Shown piece by piece: positions 26,122 through 35,353 of a stretch of 64,000 nt of DNA. Position 1 is the stretch's first letter. Each line of letters opens with the position of its first letter. Source of the stretch: an uncultured Pseudomonadales bacterium (GTDB taxonomy: Bacteria > Pseudomonadota > Gammaproteobacteria > Pseudomonadales > Pseudohongiellaceae); NCBI GenBank assembly GCA_943789485.1, contig CALSUH010000001.1, positions 62,001 to 126,000 of the forward strand, in the 5' to 3' direction. Below the pieces are notes generated by a model that did no database searches, was not told where the DNA came from, and saw only the letters and a program-made list of their open reading frames with translations. A program made the translations under genes and the position numbers.

Positions 26122-26367
26122 ACTATCTTTACACTCATTTGCTAACTTCTGAGTAAAAGGCAAGCCGTATCGGTTTGCTAATATCAGGCTTTCGAGTAGC
26201 AATTTTGCTGGAATCAGGAGGGCCTAAATCAACGGGACCAGGGTGTTTTGATCGATGACCAGAGATGGATTCGATATTTGGCTGTCTGCACTGCTAATAC
26301 AGCTAGGAAAGAGGCTGCGAAGGCGTAAGCGGTGCGCCTTTTTCGACACGCTCTGTTGATTCAGAAA
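26122..26367. other. Intergenic region between TetR stub and tRNA terminator
   Basis: No supported gene lies here. A short hairpin AAGGCG/CGCCTT (26320-26325 and 26335-26340) with five T after it could be a weak terminator on the plus strand, though no gene points into it. Small frames in the region overlap the tRNA or lack ribosome sites. Confidence 0.35.
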
Positions 26368-26398
26368 TGAAAAAAGGCTTACATTGCTGCAAGCCTTT
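26368..26398 (-). terminator. Rho-independent terminator of tRNA-Thr
   Basis: On the minus strand the stem AAAGGCTT/AAGCCTTT (26391-26398 and 26373-26380) encloses a 10-nt loop and is followed by a T run ending near 26370. It lies 5 bp after the encoded CCA of the tRNA. Confidence 0.8.
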
Positions 26399-26403
26399 AA
26401 AAA

Positions 26404-26481
26404 TGGTGCCGCCACCAAGAGTCGAACTCGGGACCTGCTGATTACAAGTCAGCTGCTCTACCACGGCTGAGCTATAGCGGC
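26404..26481 (-). tRNA. tRNA-Thr (anticodon UGU)
   Basis: The minus-strand sequence folds as a full cloverleaf of 78 nt including an encoded CCA (TGG at 26404-26406 on the plus strand). The acceptor stem GCCGCTA pairs with TGGCGGC, the anticodon stem GCTGA/TCAGC holds the loop CTTGTAA with anticodon TGT, and the T stem CCGAG/CTTGG holds TTCGACT. It reads ACA and related threonine codons. A terminator follows. A truncated copy lies 121 bp upstream. Confidence 0.95.
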
Positions 26482-26489
26482 ATAATTCA
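26430..26489. repeat. 60-bp direct repeat, copy A (5' part of tRNA-Thr)
   Basis: These 60 bp are identical to 26551-26610. They cover the first 52 nt of the tRNA (acceptor 5' strand, D arm, anticodon arm, variable region) and 8 bp upstream of its 5' end. Confidence 0.95.
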
Positions 26490-26550
26490 GTTACTGCTCT
26501 TTCTATACTACGAACCTTCTTACACCGCAACCAGAGTCACTCTTAACGTG

Positions 26551-26602
26551 GGGACCTGCTGATTACAAGTCAGCTGCTCTACCACGGCTGAGCTATAGCG
26601 GC
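26551..26602 (-). pseudogene. Truncated tRNA-Thr copy
   Basis: The 52 nt match the 5' two thirds of the intact tRNA-Thr exactly. The T arm and 3' acceptor are replaced by unrelated sequence; a following TTGCGGTG could pair weakly with GCCGC, but there is no TTCRA T loop. It is preceded by the same 8 bp as the intact gene. It is the upstream copy in the direction of transcription. Confidence 0.88.
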
Positions 26603-26762
26603 ATAATTCAAATTTTATCAAACATCCTGACTTTGATCTATGACCTCAAATAGCCCCGATCAGCGCCTAGATTCGCGGTCTCGATAGGACGAAATCGCTC
26701 TGACCACGACTGCTGCAATCAGGTCGCGCATACTACATAAAAAGAGCGGCAGCATCAATAGT

Positions 26763-27911
26763 TCAGTTCACTGATATTTCAGGCCCCTGAGGAACAGGCT
26801 CTTGAGCCTGCGTATACTTAACTCTGCGCAGCAAGAATGGCCGCTCCACACAGAAATAGGTGGTCGCCGCTAGCAGCAGGACTAAAGGCAGCATCAATAC
26901 GAAGACATTCAGAACAGCTGTGCCTAGAGGATCGTTTAATCGCCACAGACTCTCCCAGTTGTGCCGCAGGAAGAAGTCCAACACCAAATAGTGACCCATG
27001 TAGATGGAGTAGCTGATTGTGCCGAGTGCCACTAAGGCTTTTCCCACCAAGCGATTAAAATGTCGTGCGATCGACAGATAGCCAATTAGGAATACCGCCC
27101 AAGCCATTGCCTCCACCGTCGGCCAGAATATCCAAAGGTGGTTATTCGCCCCGCCCCCACCCAACTGGTTAAAACCGTATAGCAGCATCAGCACCAGAGC
27201 CGCGCCCCCGATAGCGACATAATCCAAGCGCTTGCCCGCCACAAAATAAGTTCGATAGTAAATGCCTGCGAGCATCCCCAAGAGAAATTGATCGAGACGG
27301 CCCACGATAGTCCAATAGCTCAGCACTCGCATGTCAGCTCCAGCAAAATACGCGCCGGTGCGCACCACAAGCAGCGCCAGTATTAGCCCAGGCAATACCT
27401 TCCAACCCCACTTTTGCACGCAGACTAATAACAAAGGAAACAACAAATAAAAATGCCACTCCACCGCGATGGACCAGAACACAAATGTAAATACACCGCC
27501 ATTGATCGCGGTATCGCTATTCGCCATGAAGAACACAGATTGCAGCAAGGCGATGATAGTAAAATTTTCAGTGTTGAACGCAATACCAAGAATTAGAAAG
27601 AACAGAAACAAGGGATAGGTTCGCAGGAGTCGATTGCGGTAGAAACCTAGGTAATTCAGTTTTTTCTGCAGCGAGCCCACAGTAAATACAAATCCACTTA
27701 GCAAGAAGAAAAGAGAAACCGCGGTATGTCCCTCGATTGCCAGAGCAGAGAATGGATTACCTGCTCTAGCCCAATTAGCCGGATCGTAGGGCGTGCCGTA
27801 GATCAACTTATGTGAAATAAAGTGCGAGCTGTGGAAGAACAACACCAGCACCGCGGCGAAGCCACGCAGATGATCAAGTGCAGGAATGTATCCAAAATTA
27901 GTACTCTTCAT
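26763..27911 (-). CDS. Acyltransferase-3 family membrane protein (OafA/YrhL type)
   Basis: From the ATG at 27911 the protein has 382 residues; an upstream ATG at 27950 is also open and neither has a strong ribosome site. The N-terminus ALDHLRGFAAVLVLFFHSSHF carries the conserved Arg and His of acyltransferase-3 proteins. About 10 membrane segments follow and the tail is charged. These enzymes O-acylate surface sugars such as LPS, exopolysaccharide or peptidoglycan at the inner membrane. The nearby sugar-nucleotide genes agree with a surface-polysaccharide role, but the acceptor is not known. Confidence 0.9.
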   Translation of the reverse strand: MKSTNFGYIPALDHLRGFAAVLVLFFHSSHFISHKLIYGTPYDPANWARAGNPFSALAIEGHTAVSLFFLLSGFVFTVGSLQKKLNYLGFYRNRLLRTYPLFLFFLILGIAFNTENFTIIALLQSVFFMANSDTAINGGVFTFVFWSIAVEWHFYLLFPLLLVCVQKWGWKVLPGLILALLVVRTGAYFAGADMRVLSYWTIVGRLDQFLLGMLAGIYYRTYFVAGKRLDYVAIGGAALVLMLLYGFNQLGGGGANNHLWIFWPTVEAMAWAVFLIGYLSIARHFNRLVGKALVALGTISYSIYMGHYLVLDFFLRHNWESLWRLNDPLGTAVLNVFVLMLPLVLLLAATTYFCVERPFLLRRVKYTQAQEPVPQGPEISVN

Positions 27912-28088
27912 GGCGCTTACAATCGGCTCGTCTAGCAGAAAATGAAGCATACTAACTTAGCACGATATTTGCTAAACTAGCCGATTCGAAAGATTGTCAA
28001 AATCGCCCAGCATTCAGGCATGTACCGCTTCTCGCGGCCCTGAATTAGGCAGCTAATTACTACTCTACAGATAAGCTAGAACCCAAGC

Positions 28089-28952
28089 ATGCTGACTCCT
28101 GTTACCCAAGAATGGCTGCAAATGCTCTCGCTCTACGGCTGGATCTGGATTATTCCAATCGTCGAACGGCTCTTTCCTCTGAACAAACAGCCTTTTGTCA
28201 GGTCAGGCATGATCAATGACCTGATACACACCTATCATCGATTGCACCTGCACAGCATGTTAAATGCGGCCTTTGTCGCCTGGCTAGTCACTTATGCTCA
28301 GCAACATGCCGGCCAAGGAGCCTATCTGCAGGGCTCATTGGCAAACATGCACTGGGGATGGAGTTTTTTCGCTCTCCTGCTTATGGGCCATGTCACATTT
28401 TATGTGGCTCATTATTATTCGCACAAGATTCCTTTGCTCTGGCAGTTTCATCGGGTTCACCATAGCTCATTGACTCTCGATTCGTTCTCGACAAGTCGTT
28501 TTCATGTTATCGACAAGGCACTTTTCGCTGCGCCCTATCTAATGCTAGTCACTTATTTTCAGCCGGATCCCGCTCTGATCTTTCTCTACATTTCATTCAG
28601 AGACTTTTGGGGCCGTTATGGTCACGGCAATATCAAAGATGCGCATTGGCTGGGCTATATCGTAAGTAATCCTAAATTCCATCGCTGGCATCACTCCAAC
28701 CACCCAGAGGCAATCGATAAGAACTTCTCAGGGGAATTTAATTTCATGGACTATATGTTTGGCACCGCGTACTACCCTAAAGAGAGAGTTCCAGACAATT
28801 TTGGTGAAACCGGCTACAGCAATAACATAATCGTGCAGCACTACCGCCCCTTCGTTGATATCTACAACATCGCGAAGAAAGATGGCGTCATGGCCCTGCT
28901 AAGAAAACCAAAACCGAAGCCGGTGCAGAATTATCAAGCAGCTCAAGAGTAA
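28089..28952 (+). CDS. Sterol desaturase/fatty acid hydroxylase family membrane protein
   Basis: The 287-residue protein has several hydrophobic helices and the His clusters of the di-iron fatty acid hydroxylase superfamily: HVTFYVAHYYSH, FHRVHHSS, and KFHRWHHSNH. These clusters hold two irons that activate oxygen to hydroxylate or desaturate lipid chains. The bacterial substrate is unknown. The gene ends 7 bp before pgi, which suggests cotranscription. It is divergent from the acyltransferase gene. Confidence 0.88.
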   Translation: MLTPVTQEWLQMLSLYGWIWIIPIVERLFPLNKQPFVRSGMINDLIHTYHRLHLHSMLNAAFVAWLVTYAQQHAGQGAYLQGSLANMHWGWSFFALLLMGHVTFYVAHYYSHKIPLLWQFHRVHHSSLTLDSFSTSRFHVIDKALFAAPYLMLVTYFQPDPALIFLYISFRDFWGRYGHGNIKDAHWLGYIVSNPKFHRWHHSNHPEAIDKNFSGEFNFMDYMFGTAYYPKERVPDNFGETGYSNNIIVQHYRPFVDIYNIAKKDGVMALLRKPKPKPVQNYQAAQE

Positions 28953-28959
28953 GCTCTCC

Positions 28960-30543
28960 ATGGACGGCTCAAGAAATAATCCGGCTAGGCTGGCTTTGCA
29001 GGAACACAGTGAAGAATTCAGACGTAATGAATTTCGTCTTAGCACACTGTTTGGTGCCGACACGGATCGCTTTCAAGAGTACTCGCTACATCAAGAGGGG
29101 CTCCTACTTGATTATTCCAAGAACTTTATAAATTCAGAAACGGTTTCCCTACTACTCGACCTGGCACAGCAGAGTCAGCTGCCCACTGCGATCGATGCGA
29201 TGTTTCGCGGCGAAGAAATTAACACTACCGAGCAAAGAGCCGCGCTGCACGTTGCTCTGCGGGACCCTCGGGCAAAAACCAACACGCCTGAAGTCAGCGC
29301 TTCCCTAGAGAAAATGGAATCGCTAGTGGCCAAACTACATGGCGGAAAATGGACCGGTTACAGCGGCAAGGCAATTACCGACGTCGTTAATCTTGGTATT
29401 GGGGGCTCAGATCTCGGCCCCGCGATGGTCTGTGATGCACTGCACCACTTCGCGACGCACAAGCTCAGTGTGCATTTCGTGTCGAATGTCGACCCCTCGC
29501 ACCTACAGAACACTCTCAAAAACCTGCAGGCCGAAACGACCCTCTTCGTCATAGCCTCCAAGTCTTTTACCACACGCGAAACACTGATCAATGCCGAGGC
29601 AGCCCGTGACTGGCTGCTGCAACAGACCGATACAACTGCCACGGCTAAGCACTTCGTCGCCATAACTACTAACCTGAGCGCGGCCACAGAATTTGGTATT
29701 GAAGAACAAAATCTCTATCCACTGTGGGACTGGGTTGGCGGCCGATTCTCTTTATGGTCAGCAATCGGCTTACCCATTGCAATCGCGCTAGGCATGGACA
29801 GTTTTCGGCAGTTGCTTGCCGGGGCACACTCTATGGATGAACATTTTCGAACGGCACCGCTCAAGAAAAACATGCCTGTCATTCTGGCCCTCCTGAATTT
29901 CTGGTACCGAGAATACTTCGATGCGCATAGCACAGCTGTGATTCCCTATAGCCAACGCCTAAACCTACTGCCTTCTTTCCTGCAGCAGCTGTGCATGGAG
30001 AGTCTTGGCAAGAGCGTAGATAAGCAAGGCGCACCGATCGAACACAATACCGGCGACATCATTTGGGGCACAGCCGGCACCAATGGACAACACTCCTACT
30101 TCCAGCTCCTGCATCAGGGTACTGAATTTATTCCTGTGGATTTCATCGCAGCCGCCAATAGCGATGCCCAGGGCAGCGCTGAGGCGCATCAGCACCTATT
30201 GGCCAACTGTTTTAGTCAGAGTCTTGCATTAATGGAAGGAAAGCTAGAGGCCGATTCGACCCACAAGCTCGTGGCAGGCAACAAGCCCAGCAACACACTG
30301 CTGCTAGAGGAGTTGAACCCTTACAACTTAGGGTTGCTGCTCGCTCTTTACGAGCACAAAGTCTACGCTCTCAGTGTACTGTGGAACATCAATGCCTTCG
30401 ATCAATGGGGAGTCGAGCTAGGGAAGATGCTATCCACTAAAGTCTTTGCGGCCATGTCTGCAGACACAGACCAAGAACTCCTCGACAAGTCAACGCAAGG
30501 TCTAATCCAAAAGTTTCAGCACTGGAGAAAAACTGACGCTTAG
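28960..30543 (+). CDS. pgi: Glucose-6-phosphate isomerase
   Basis: The 527-residue enzyme has the PGI signatures VNLGIGGSDLGPAMV, IASKSFTTRETL, and WGTAGTNGQHSYFQLLHQGT, with the C-terminal catalytic Lys region STKVFA. It interconverts glucose-6-P and fructose-6-P and links glycolysis or gluconeogenesis with the sugar-nucleotide genes that follow (phosphomannomutase, galU, manC). It lies 7 bp after the hydroxylase gene. The next gene is convergent. Confidence 0.97.
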   Translation: MDGSRNNPARLALQEHSEEFRRNEFRLSTLFGADTDRFQEYSLHQEGLLLDYSKNFINSETVSLLLDLAQQSQLPTAIDAMFRGEEINTTEQRAALHVALRDPRAKTNTPEVSASLEKMESLVAKLHGGKWTGYSGKAITDVVNLGIGGSDLGPAMVCDALHHFATHKLSVHFVSNVDPSHLQNTLKNLQAETTLFVIASKSFTTRETLINAEAARDWLLQQTDTTATAKHFVAITTNLSAATEFGIEEQNLYPLWDWVGGRFSLWSAIGLPIAIALGMDSFRQLLAGAHSMDEHFRTAPLKKNMPVILALLNFWYREYFDAHSTAVIPYSQRLNLLPSFLQQLCMESLGKSVDKQGAPIEHNTGDIIWGTAGTNGQHSYFQLLHQGTEFIPVDFIAAANSDAQGSAEAHQHLLANCFSQSLALMEGKLEADSTHKLVAGNKPSNTLLLEELNPYNLGLLLALYEHKVYALSVLWNINAFDQWGVELGKMLSTKVFAAMSADTDQELLDKSTQGLIQKFQHWRKTDA

Positions 30544-30792
30544 CACTCATTCGGATTCGGATTACTCTACCGGTAAATAGTGTTCTCCTGCGGGGAATGG
30601 CGCGTAGAAGTGGTGCCGCAGATCACGCCATGGCGAATATTCATCGGACCCTCTAAACCCCTAAAGGATCCTCGAGAGTTCCTCCGTTCACTTGAAGCAG
30701 ATAGCGACTCTCCCGCTCGATGCAGTGTCGCAACCCGTGTGAATGGCCGAACAGCAAAATTATTCTAAAATAGGGCTCCGGCGCAGCCGCGA
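30544..30792. other. Convergent gap without gene
   Basis: A 249-bp gap lies between pgi and the phosphomannomutase gene. A 62-codon plus-strand frame at 30580-30768 has no ribosome site and no family pattern, so I do not call it a gene. No clear terminator stem was seen. Confidence 0.4.
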
Positions 30793-32142
30793 TTATTCCA
30801 TCAGCAAAAGTAGCTCAGCTGTTTTCTCTTTCATGAGCCCTTCGTCTGCACGTGATTCTACGTTCAGTCGGACGAGGGGTTCTGTATTAGACATCCTGAT
30901 ATTGAAGCGCCAGTTCTCAAACTCCATGCTCAATCCATCAGTTTGATCAACACCAATACAGCTCTCACAATAGAGTTCTTCTATCCTTTCCAGCAAGGAG
31001 AGCGGTTCTTCGATTCGTCTATTAATTTCACCGCTCGCCGGAAATGCCTGCATTCTTTCGTTTACAAGCTCAGACAATTTCTTGCCAGTTTTAGACATCA
31101 AGCCAGCCACTAACAGCCATGGCACCATGCCGCTGTCACAATAGAAAAAATCTCTAAAATAGTGATGCGCACTCATTTCTCCGCCATAGACAGCGTCTTC
31201 TATCCGCATCCTCTCTTTAATAAATGCATGACCGGTTTTGCACAAAACTGCCTCACCAGAAAATTCTTTGGCAATCTCAATCGTATTCCAAGTCAATCGA
31301 GGATCGTGAACTATCTTTGCACCGGGCTCCTGTTCAAGAAAGCTCTGCGCCAAAAGACCTACAATGTAATAGCCTTCAATAAAACGACCATTCTCATCGA
31401 AGAAAAAACAGCGATCGAAATCGCCGTCCCAAGCAATCCCCATGTCGGCACCCTCCAAGCCAATAGCATCGATGGTTGTGCCACGATTCTCCACCAAAAG
31501 AGGATTGGGAACACCATTTGGGAAAGTGCCATCTGGCTCATGATGAACCTTGAAAAATTCTAGCGGCAGAAACTGCTCAATGGTATCTATTGTTTGTCCC
31601 GCGCCACCGTTGCCAGCATTGCACACTATCTTTAACGATCGTAGATTTGGAACATCAACATAGCCCAACAGATGTTCAATATAGGCGGGTTGGGTATCGT
31701 CAAAACTGACTGCCCCTAGCTCTTTACAGGATACGAAATTATTCTCCTGTGCAAGCCTTTTGATTTCATTAAGACCAGTATCACCACTTATCGGCTTGGA
31801 TGATTCACGAACAAATTTCATGCCGTTGAAGTCTGCAGGATTGTGACTCGCTGTCACGACAATCCCCCCATCTGCATTCAAATGGCTAGTAGCAAAATAA
31901 ATTTCTTCGGTACCGCATTGCCCGATATTGATTACATCTGCACCTGCCTCCACAAGACCTCGCGATAATGAGGCGCACAATTCCTGGCTGCTTAAGCGGA
32001 TGTCGTAACCAACTACGACTTGTTTCGGCCTGAGATACTCAGCATAAGCCCGCCCAATTCTATAGGCTATGTCACTGTTCAGCTGGTCAGGAACGCGACC
32101 CCTTACGTCATAGGCTTTGAAACAAGTAAGTTCTTCGGTCAT
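30793..32142 (-). CDS. manB: Phosphomannomutase (CpsG/ManB-like)
   Basis: The 449-residue alpha-D-phosphohexomutase has the phosphoserine loop [15 protein letters not shown], the metal-binding loop [11 protein letters not shown], the sugar-binding [13 protein letters not shown], and a C-terminal phosphate loop [14 protein letters not shown]. The DGDFDR form is typical of CpsG-type phosphomannomutases. It converts mannose-6-P to mannose-1-P, the substrate of ManC encoded just downstream of galU; some homologues also handle glucose phosphates. It is third in the manC-galU-manB series read leftwards. Confidence 0.93.
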   Translation of the reverse strand: MTEELTCFKAYDVRGRVPDQLNSDIAYRIGRAYAEYLRPKQVVVGYDIRLSSQELCASLSRGLVEAGADVINIGQCGTEEIYFATSHLNADGGIVVTASHNPADFNGMKFVRESSKPISGDTGLNEIKRLAQENNFVSCKELGAVSFDDTQPAYIEHLLGYVDVPNLRSLKIVCNAGNGGAGQTIDTIEQFLPLEFFKVHHEPDGTFPNGVPNPLLVENRGTTIDAIGLEGADMGIAWDGDFDRCFFFDENGRFIEGYYIVGLLAQSFLEQEPGAKIVHDPRLTWNTIEIAKEFSGEAVLCKTGHAFIKERMRIEDAVYGGEMSAHHYFRDFFYCDSGMVPWLLVAGLMSKTGKKLSELVNERMQAFPASGEINRRIEEPLSLLERIEELYCESCIGVDQTDGLSMEFENWRFNIRMSNTEPLVRLNVESRADEGLMKEKTAELLLLME

Positions 32143-32239
32143 AGTTCTGGTCCCTCAATTTAAGCGGTTGTGCTTTCTTGTAGCTATCCGCTGGATTTCG
32201 ATTTCAAACTCGAAAGATTCATACTGCCCTTGAATCAAT

Positions 32240-33067
32240 CTATTCTGATTGCGCCTTATATGTGTAATTCGTCGCCTCTATAAACCCATCGACGCTACCG
32301 CAATCGAAACGGCGCCCCTTAAAACGATAACCTATGACTTTACCCTGCGCAGCCTGAATCTGGAGCGCATCTGTGATCTGCGTCTCTCCATTTTTTCCTG
32401 GTGGTGTACTGCGGATAACATCAAATATATCTGGACTGAGAATATAGCGCCCGATAATCGCAAGATTACTCGGAGCGTCTTCCGGCGCAGGTTTCTCGAC
32501 CATATTATGAACGCGATAAACACCGTCTGCTTCCAGGTCTCCCGCGATTACACCGTATTTATGGGTCTCATCCACTGGCACTTCTTCGATCGCGACAATG
32601 CTACATTGATACTTCTCATACAGCTTGACCATCTGCGTAAGCACGCCATCTCCTTGGGTGACGCAATAGTCGTCCGCCAACACGACGGCGAACGGTTCGC
32701 GCCCCATGAGAGTTTCGCCGACTAGAATTGCGTGACCCAAGCCCTTCATCTCTACCTGCCGGGTATATGAAAACGTGCAGCGATCCATGATTTCACGCGT
32801 GCTGTTCAGTAACTTTTCCTTGTCAGAGCCAGCAATCTCTTGTTCTAACTCATAGCTAATATCGAAATGATCTTCTATCGCTCGCTTACCACGACCAGTT
32901 ACAACACCAATCTGGGTAATGCCTGCATCCATAGCTTCCTCGACCCCATATTGAATGAGAGGCTTGGTCACGATAGGTAGCATTTCTTTCGGCATGGCTT
33001 TTGTAGCGGGCAAGAATCGCGTGCCGTAACCGGCCGCTGGAAATAGACATTTCTTAATAATGGACAT
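32240..33067 (-). CDS. galU: UTP--glucose-1-phosphate uridylyltransferase
   Basis: With the start at 33067 (MSIIKKCLFPAAGYGTRF) the protein has 275 residues, the normal GalU length. The upstream in-frame start at 33130 would add residues absent from the family. The nucleotide-binding loop PAAGYGTRFLPATKAMPKEM, VLADDYC and VEKPAPEDAPSNLAI are present. It makes UDP-glucose for LPS, capsule and osmoprotectant synthesis. It lies between manC and manB on the same strand, with a 103-bp gap to manC. Confidence 0.96.
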   Translation of the reverse strand: MSIIKKCLFPAAGYGTRFLPATKAMPKEMLPIVTKPLIQYGVEEAMDAGITQIGVVTGRGKRAIEDHFDISYELEQEIAGSDKEKLLNSTREIMDRCTFSYTRQVEMKGLGHAILVGETLMGREPFAVVLADDYCVTQGDGVLTQMVKLYEKYQCSIVAIEEVPVDETHKYGVIAGDLEADGVYRVHNMVEKPAPEDAPSNLAIIGRYILSPDIFDVIRSTPPGKNGETQITDALQIQAAQGKVIGYRFKGRRFDCGSVDGFIEATNYTYKAQSE

Positions 33068-33170
33068 GGCGCAGAGTTTCCCTAAAAAATATTCCGGTGA
33101 ATTATTGAAAGCAGTCAGTATCGCCGTCACCTGCGATTCAACATCGAGCTTCGGCTAGATCGATCCGTTT

Positions 33171-34586
33171 TCAGACCCTGTCATAGCGGTCTTCGAAACG
33201 GACAATATCATCCTCGCCAAGATATTCACCCATTTGAACCTCGATGATTTCTACTGGCTGGTTACTGGTATTGGTCAGTCTATGTTTACTTCCAACTGGA
33301 ATATACGTTGATTCATTAGGCTGCAGCTCGAACTCTTTGTTGTCGCAGGTTACCAAGGCAACACCCTTGAGCCCAATCCAATGTTCCGCCCTCTTGTGAT
33401 GCAACTGCAGAGAAATCGAAGCACCAGCATTGATCACGAGATGCTTCACCTGGTACCCGGGCCGGCTGCTTAGAGACTCGTAAGAACCCCAGGGACGATA
33501 GACCAAGCGGTGCAGCGTACTTTCTTCCCGCTCATGGTCTTGCAGCTGTTTTACTAAGTGCTTCACGGACTGCGCCTGCGAACGGTGGGTCACCAACACA
33601 GCATCTGCCGTCTCGACAACTACGACATCCCGTACCCCTGCTACAGCGACAAGCCGGGACTGGGATTGAATATAACTATCTTCTACATCGAAGGTGAGCA
33701 CATCGCCAGATAGTGCGTTGCCCTGCTCATCTTTCGCCTGCACCTCCCACATCGCATCCCAGGCGCCAAGATCATTCCAGCCCGCCTCAAGAGGCACGAC
33801 CACAGCTGAGGCCGTCTTCTCCATCACCGCATAGTCGATTGAATCGCTGCGACAGCTTGCGAAGATTGGCTCTGGGATTCGCTGAAACTCCTCTCCGGAC
33901 TCCAGACTCGCGTAGGCCTGTTGACAGCTATCAAAAATATCTGCAGCATGCCGCTTGAGCTCCGCTAAATAAGTAGAGGCTGAAAACAAGAACATGCCAC
34001 TGTTCCAAAAATAATTGCCGCTATCCAGATAGGCCTGCGCGGTTTCCTGATTCGGCTTTTCTACAAACTGCTCTACACAATATCCATTTCCATCTGCAAG
34101 TTCTGCACCCCTCTCAATGTAGCCGTAGCCTGTTTCTGGGGCACTTGGCACTATCCCGAAAGTAACCAACTTCTCTTGCCTGGCAAACTGCAAGGCCTGA
34201 TCTATTACTTGCTGAAATGCCGCTTGATCGTTAATCACGTGATCGGCCGGTAAGACTAAGAGAAGTGGGTCCGCGTTATCTTGTAGCGCACACAATGCAG
34301 CAAGAGCTACCGCAGGCGCCGTATTTCTGCCGACCGGCTCTAGCAATAGTTTGCAGTGCTCTTTTCCAAGCTGCCTTAATTGTTCTGCCACCAAGAAGCG
34401 ATGATCACTATTACAAACCACTATCGGATTTTCGACGTCAGGCACACCTTCCAGACGAGACAAGGTGTTCTGAAAAAGCGAGCCCTGCATGTTGGGGAAG
34501 TCAATAAATTGCTTTGGCTGCAACGATCGAGAGGCTGGCCAGAGGCGGGAACCCACACCACCGGCAAGAATAACGGGAATTAACAT
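33171..34586 (-). CDS. manC: Mannose-1-phosphate guanylyltransferase/mannose-6-phosphate isomerase
   Basis: The start at ATG 34586 (MLIPVILAGG) has AGG 6 nt upstream; four further codons to GTG 34598 are possible. The 471-residue bifunctional protein has the GMP-binding loop LAGGVGSRLWPASRSLQPKQ and FVEKPN in the N-terminal pyrophosphorylase domain. The C-terminal type II isomerase cupin has SISLQLHHKRAEHW. It turns fructose-6-P to mannose-6-P and mannose-1-P to GDP-mannose. Together with manB this gives a full GDP-mannose route from the PGI product. Confidence 0.95.
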   Translation of the reverse strand: MLIPVILAGGVGSRLWPASRSLQPKQFIDFPNMQGSLFQNTLSRLEGVPDVENPIVVCNSDHRFLVAEQLRQLGKEHCKLLLEPVGRNTAPAVALAALCALQDNADPLLLVLPADHVINDQAAFQQVIDQALQFARQEKLVTFGIVPSAPETGYGYIERGAELADGNGYCVEQFVEKPNQETAQAYLDSGNYFWNSGMFLFSASTYLAELKRHAADIFDSCQQAYASLESGEEFQRIPEPIFASCRSDSIDYAVMEKTASAVVVPLEAGWNDLGAWDAMWEVQAKDEQGNALSGDVLTFDVEDSYIQSQSRLVAVAGVRDVVVVETADAVLVTHRSQAQSVKHLVKQLQDHEREESTLHRLVYRPWGSYESLSSRPGYQVKHLVINAGASISLQLHHKRAEHWIGLKGVALVTCDNKEFELQPNESTYIPVGSKHRLTNTSNQPVEIIEVQMGEYLGEDDIVRFEDRYDRV

Positions 34587-34774
34587 AGAGCCTGCCACCT
34601 TTCACTACTAAAACGTAATGACGAAAACGAGGGACATAGTAGCAAAATATCGTCTAATTTAATAAATAGTGCTCGTTCAGTGGCCTGCCATCAATTTATG
34701 ATCGATTATTTAGCCTCGGCGCGATAACATCGCAACCTTTCTAAAGACACCCCTTGGAGGGGATTAACCCGCTT

Positions 34775-35311
34775 ATGACACAAGCCGATCACAACTTTAT
34801 TCCTAAAAATTCCTATACATTGGAAGAATTGGTCGATTGCGGCAACGGCCGCCTATTCGGTCCGGGCAACGCCAAGTTACCCGTAGACAATATGCTCATG
34901 CTTGATCGTATTGTTCAGATCGATAGCGATGGCGGCGAATATGGGCGCGGACAAATAATCGCGGAGCTGGACATAACGCCTGAGCTTTGGTTTTTCGACT
35001 GTCACTTCCCCGGCGACCCGGTCATGCCAGGCTGCCTAGGATTAGATGCCTTGTGGCAGCTGCTGGGGTTCTATCTCGGCTGGAGTGGACACCCCGGCAA
35101 GGGTCGAGCACTCGGTGCTGGAGAAGTAAAATTTACTGGTGAAATATTGCCCACTTCAAAGCAGGTAGTTTACGAGTTATCGATAAGTCGACTTATTAAC
35201 AGAAGCCTAGTTATGGGCATCGCCGACGGAAAAGTGTCTGTAGATGGCAAGACAATTTATACCACCAAAGCATTGAAGGTTGGTCTGTTTAAGCCAGGAA
35301 TTTCATTCTAG
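34775..35311 (+). CDS. fabA: 3-hydroxydecanoyl-ACP dehydratase/isomerase
   Basis: The ATG at 34775 (MTQADHNF) follows GGAGGGG at 34756-34762; the TTG at 34754 overlaps this site and is unlikely to be used. The 178-residue hot-dog enzyme has active residues H77 ([11 protein letters not shown]) and D91 (LGLDALWQL), offset by 7 from the E. coli pair. It dehydrates 3-hydroxydecanoyl-ACP and isomerises the product to cis-3-decenoyl-ACP, the branch point to unsaturated fatty acids. fabB follows 42 bp downstream, the usual operon. Confidence 0.97.
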   Translation: MTQADHNFIPKNSYTLEELVDCGNGRLFGPGNAKLPVDNMLMLDRIVQIDSDGGEYGRGQIIAELDITPELWFFDCHFPGDPVMPGCLGLDALWQLLGFYLGWSGHPGKGRALGAGEVKFTGEILPTSKQVVYELSISRLINRSLVMGIADGKVSVDGKTIYTTKALKVGLFKPGISF

Positions 35312-35353
35312 TACAGTATGTATGAGTGATTCGTTTTTGATTGGGGAAATCGT

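Noticed and set aside
26303..26530. 75-residue minus-strand frame
   Set aside because: It runs through the tRNA-Thr gene and its terminator and has no family pattern.
26551..26602. Second functional tRNA-Thr
   Set aside because: It lacks the T arm and a matching 3' acceptor strand.
26404..26610. Attachment site of an integrated element
   Set aside because: The repeated part is the 5' end of the tRNA, while integrases usually duplicate the 3' end, and no integrase gene is in the window.
30580..30768. 62-residue plus-strand frame after pgi
   Set aside because: No ribosome site, no homology that I recognise, and it lies in a convergent gap.
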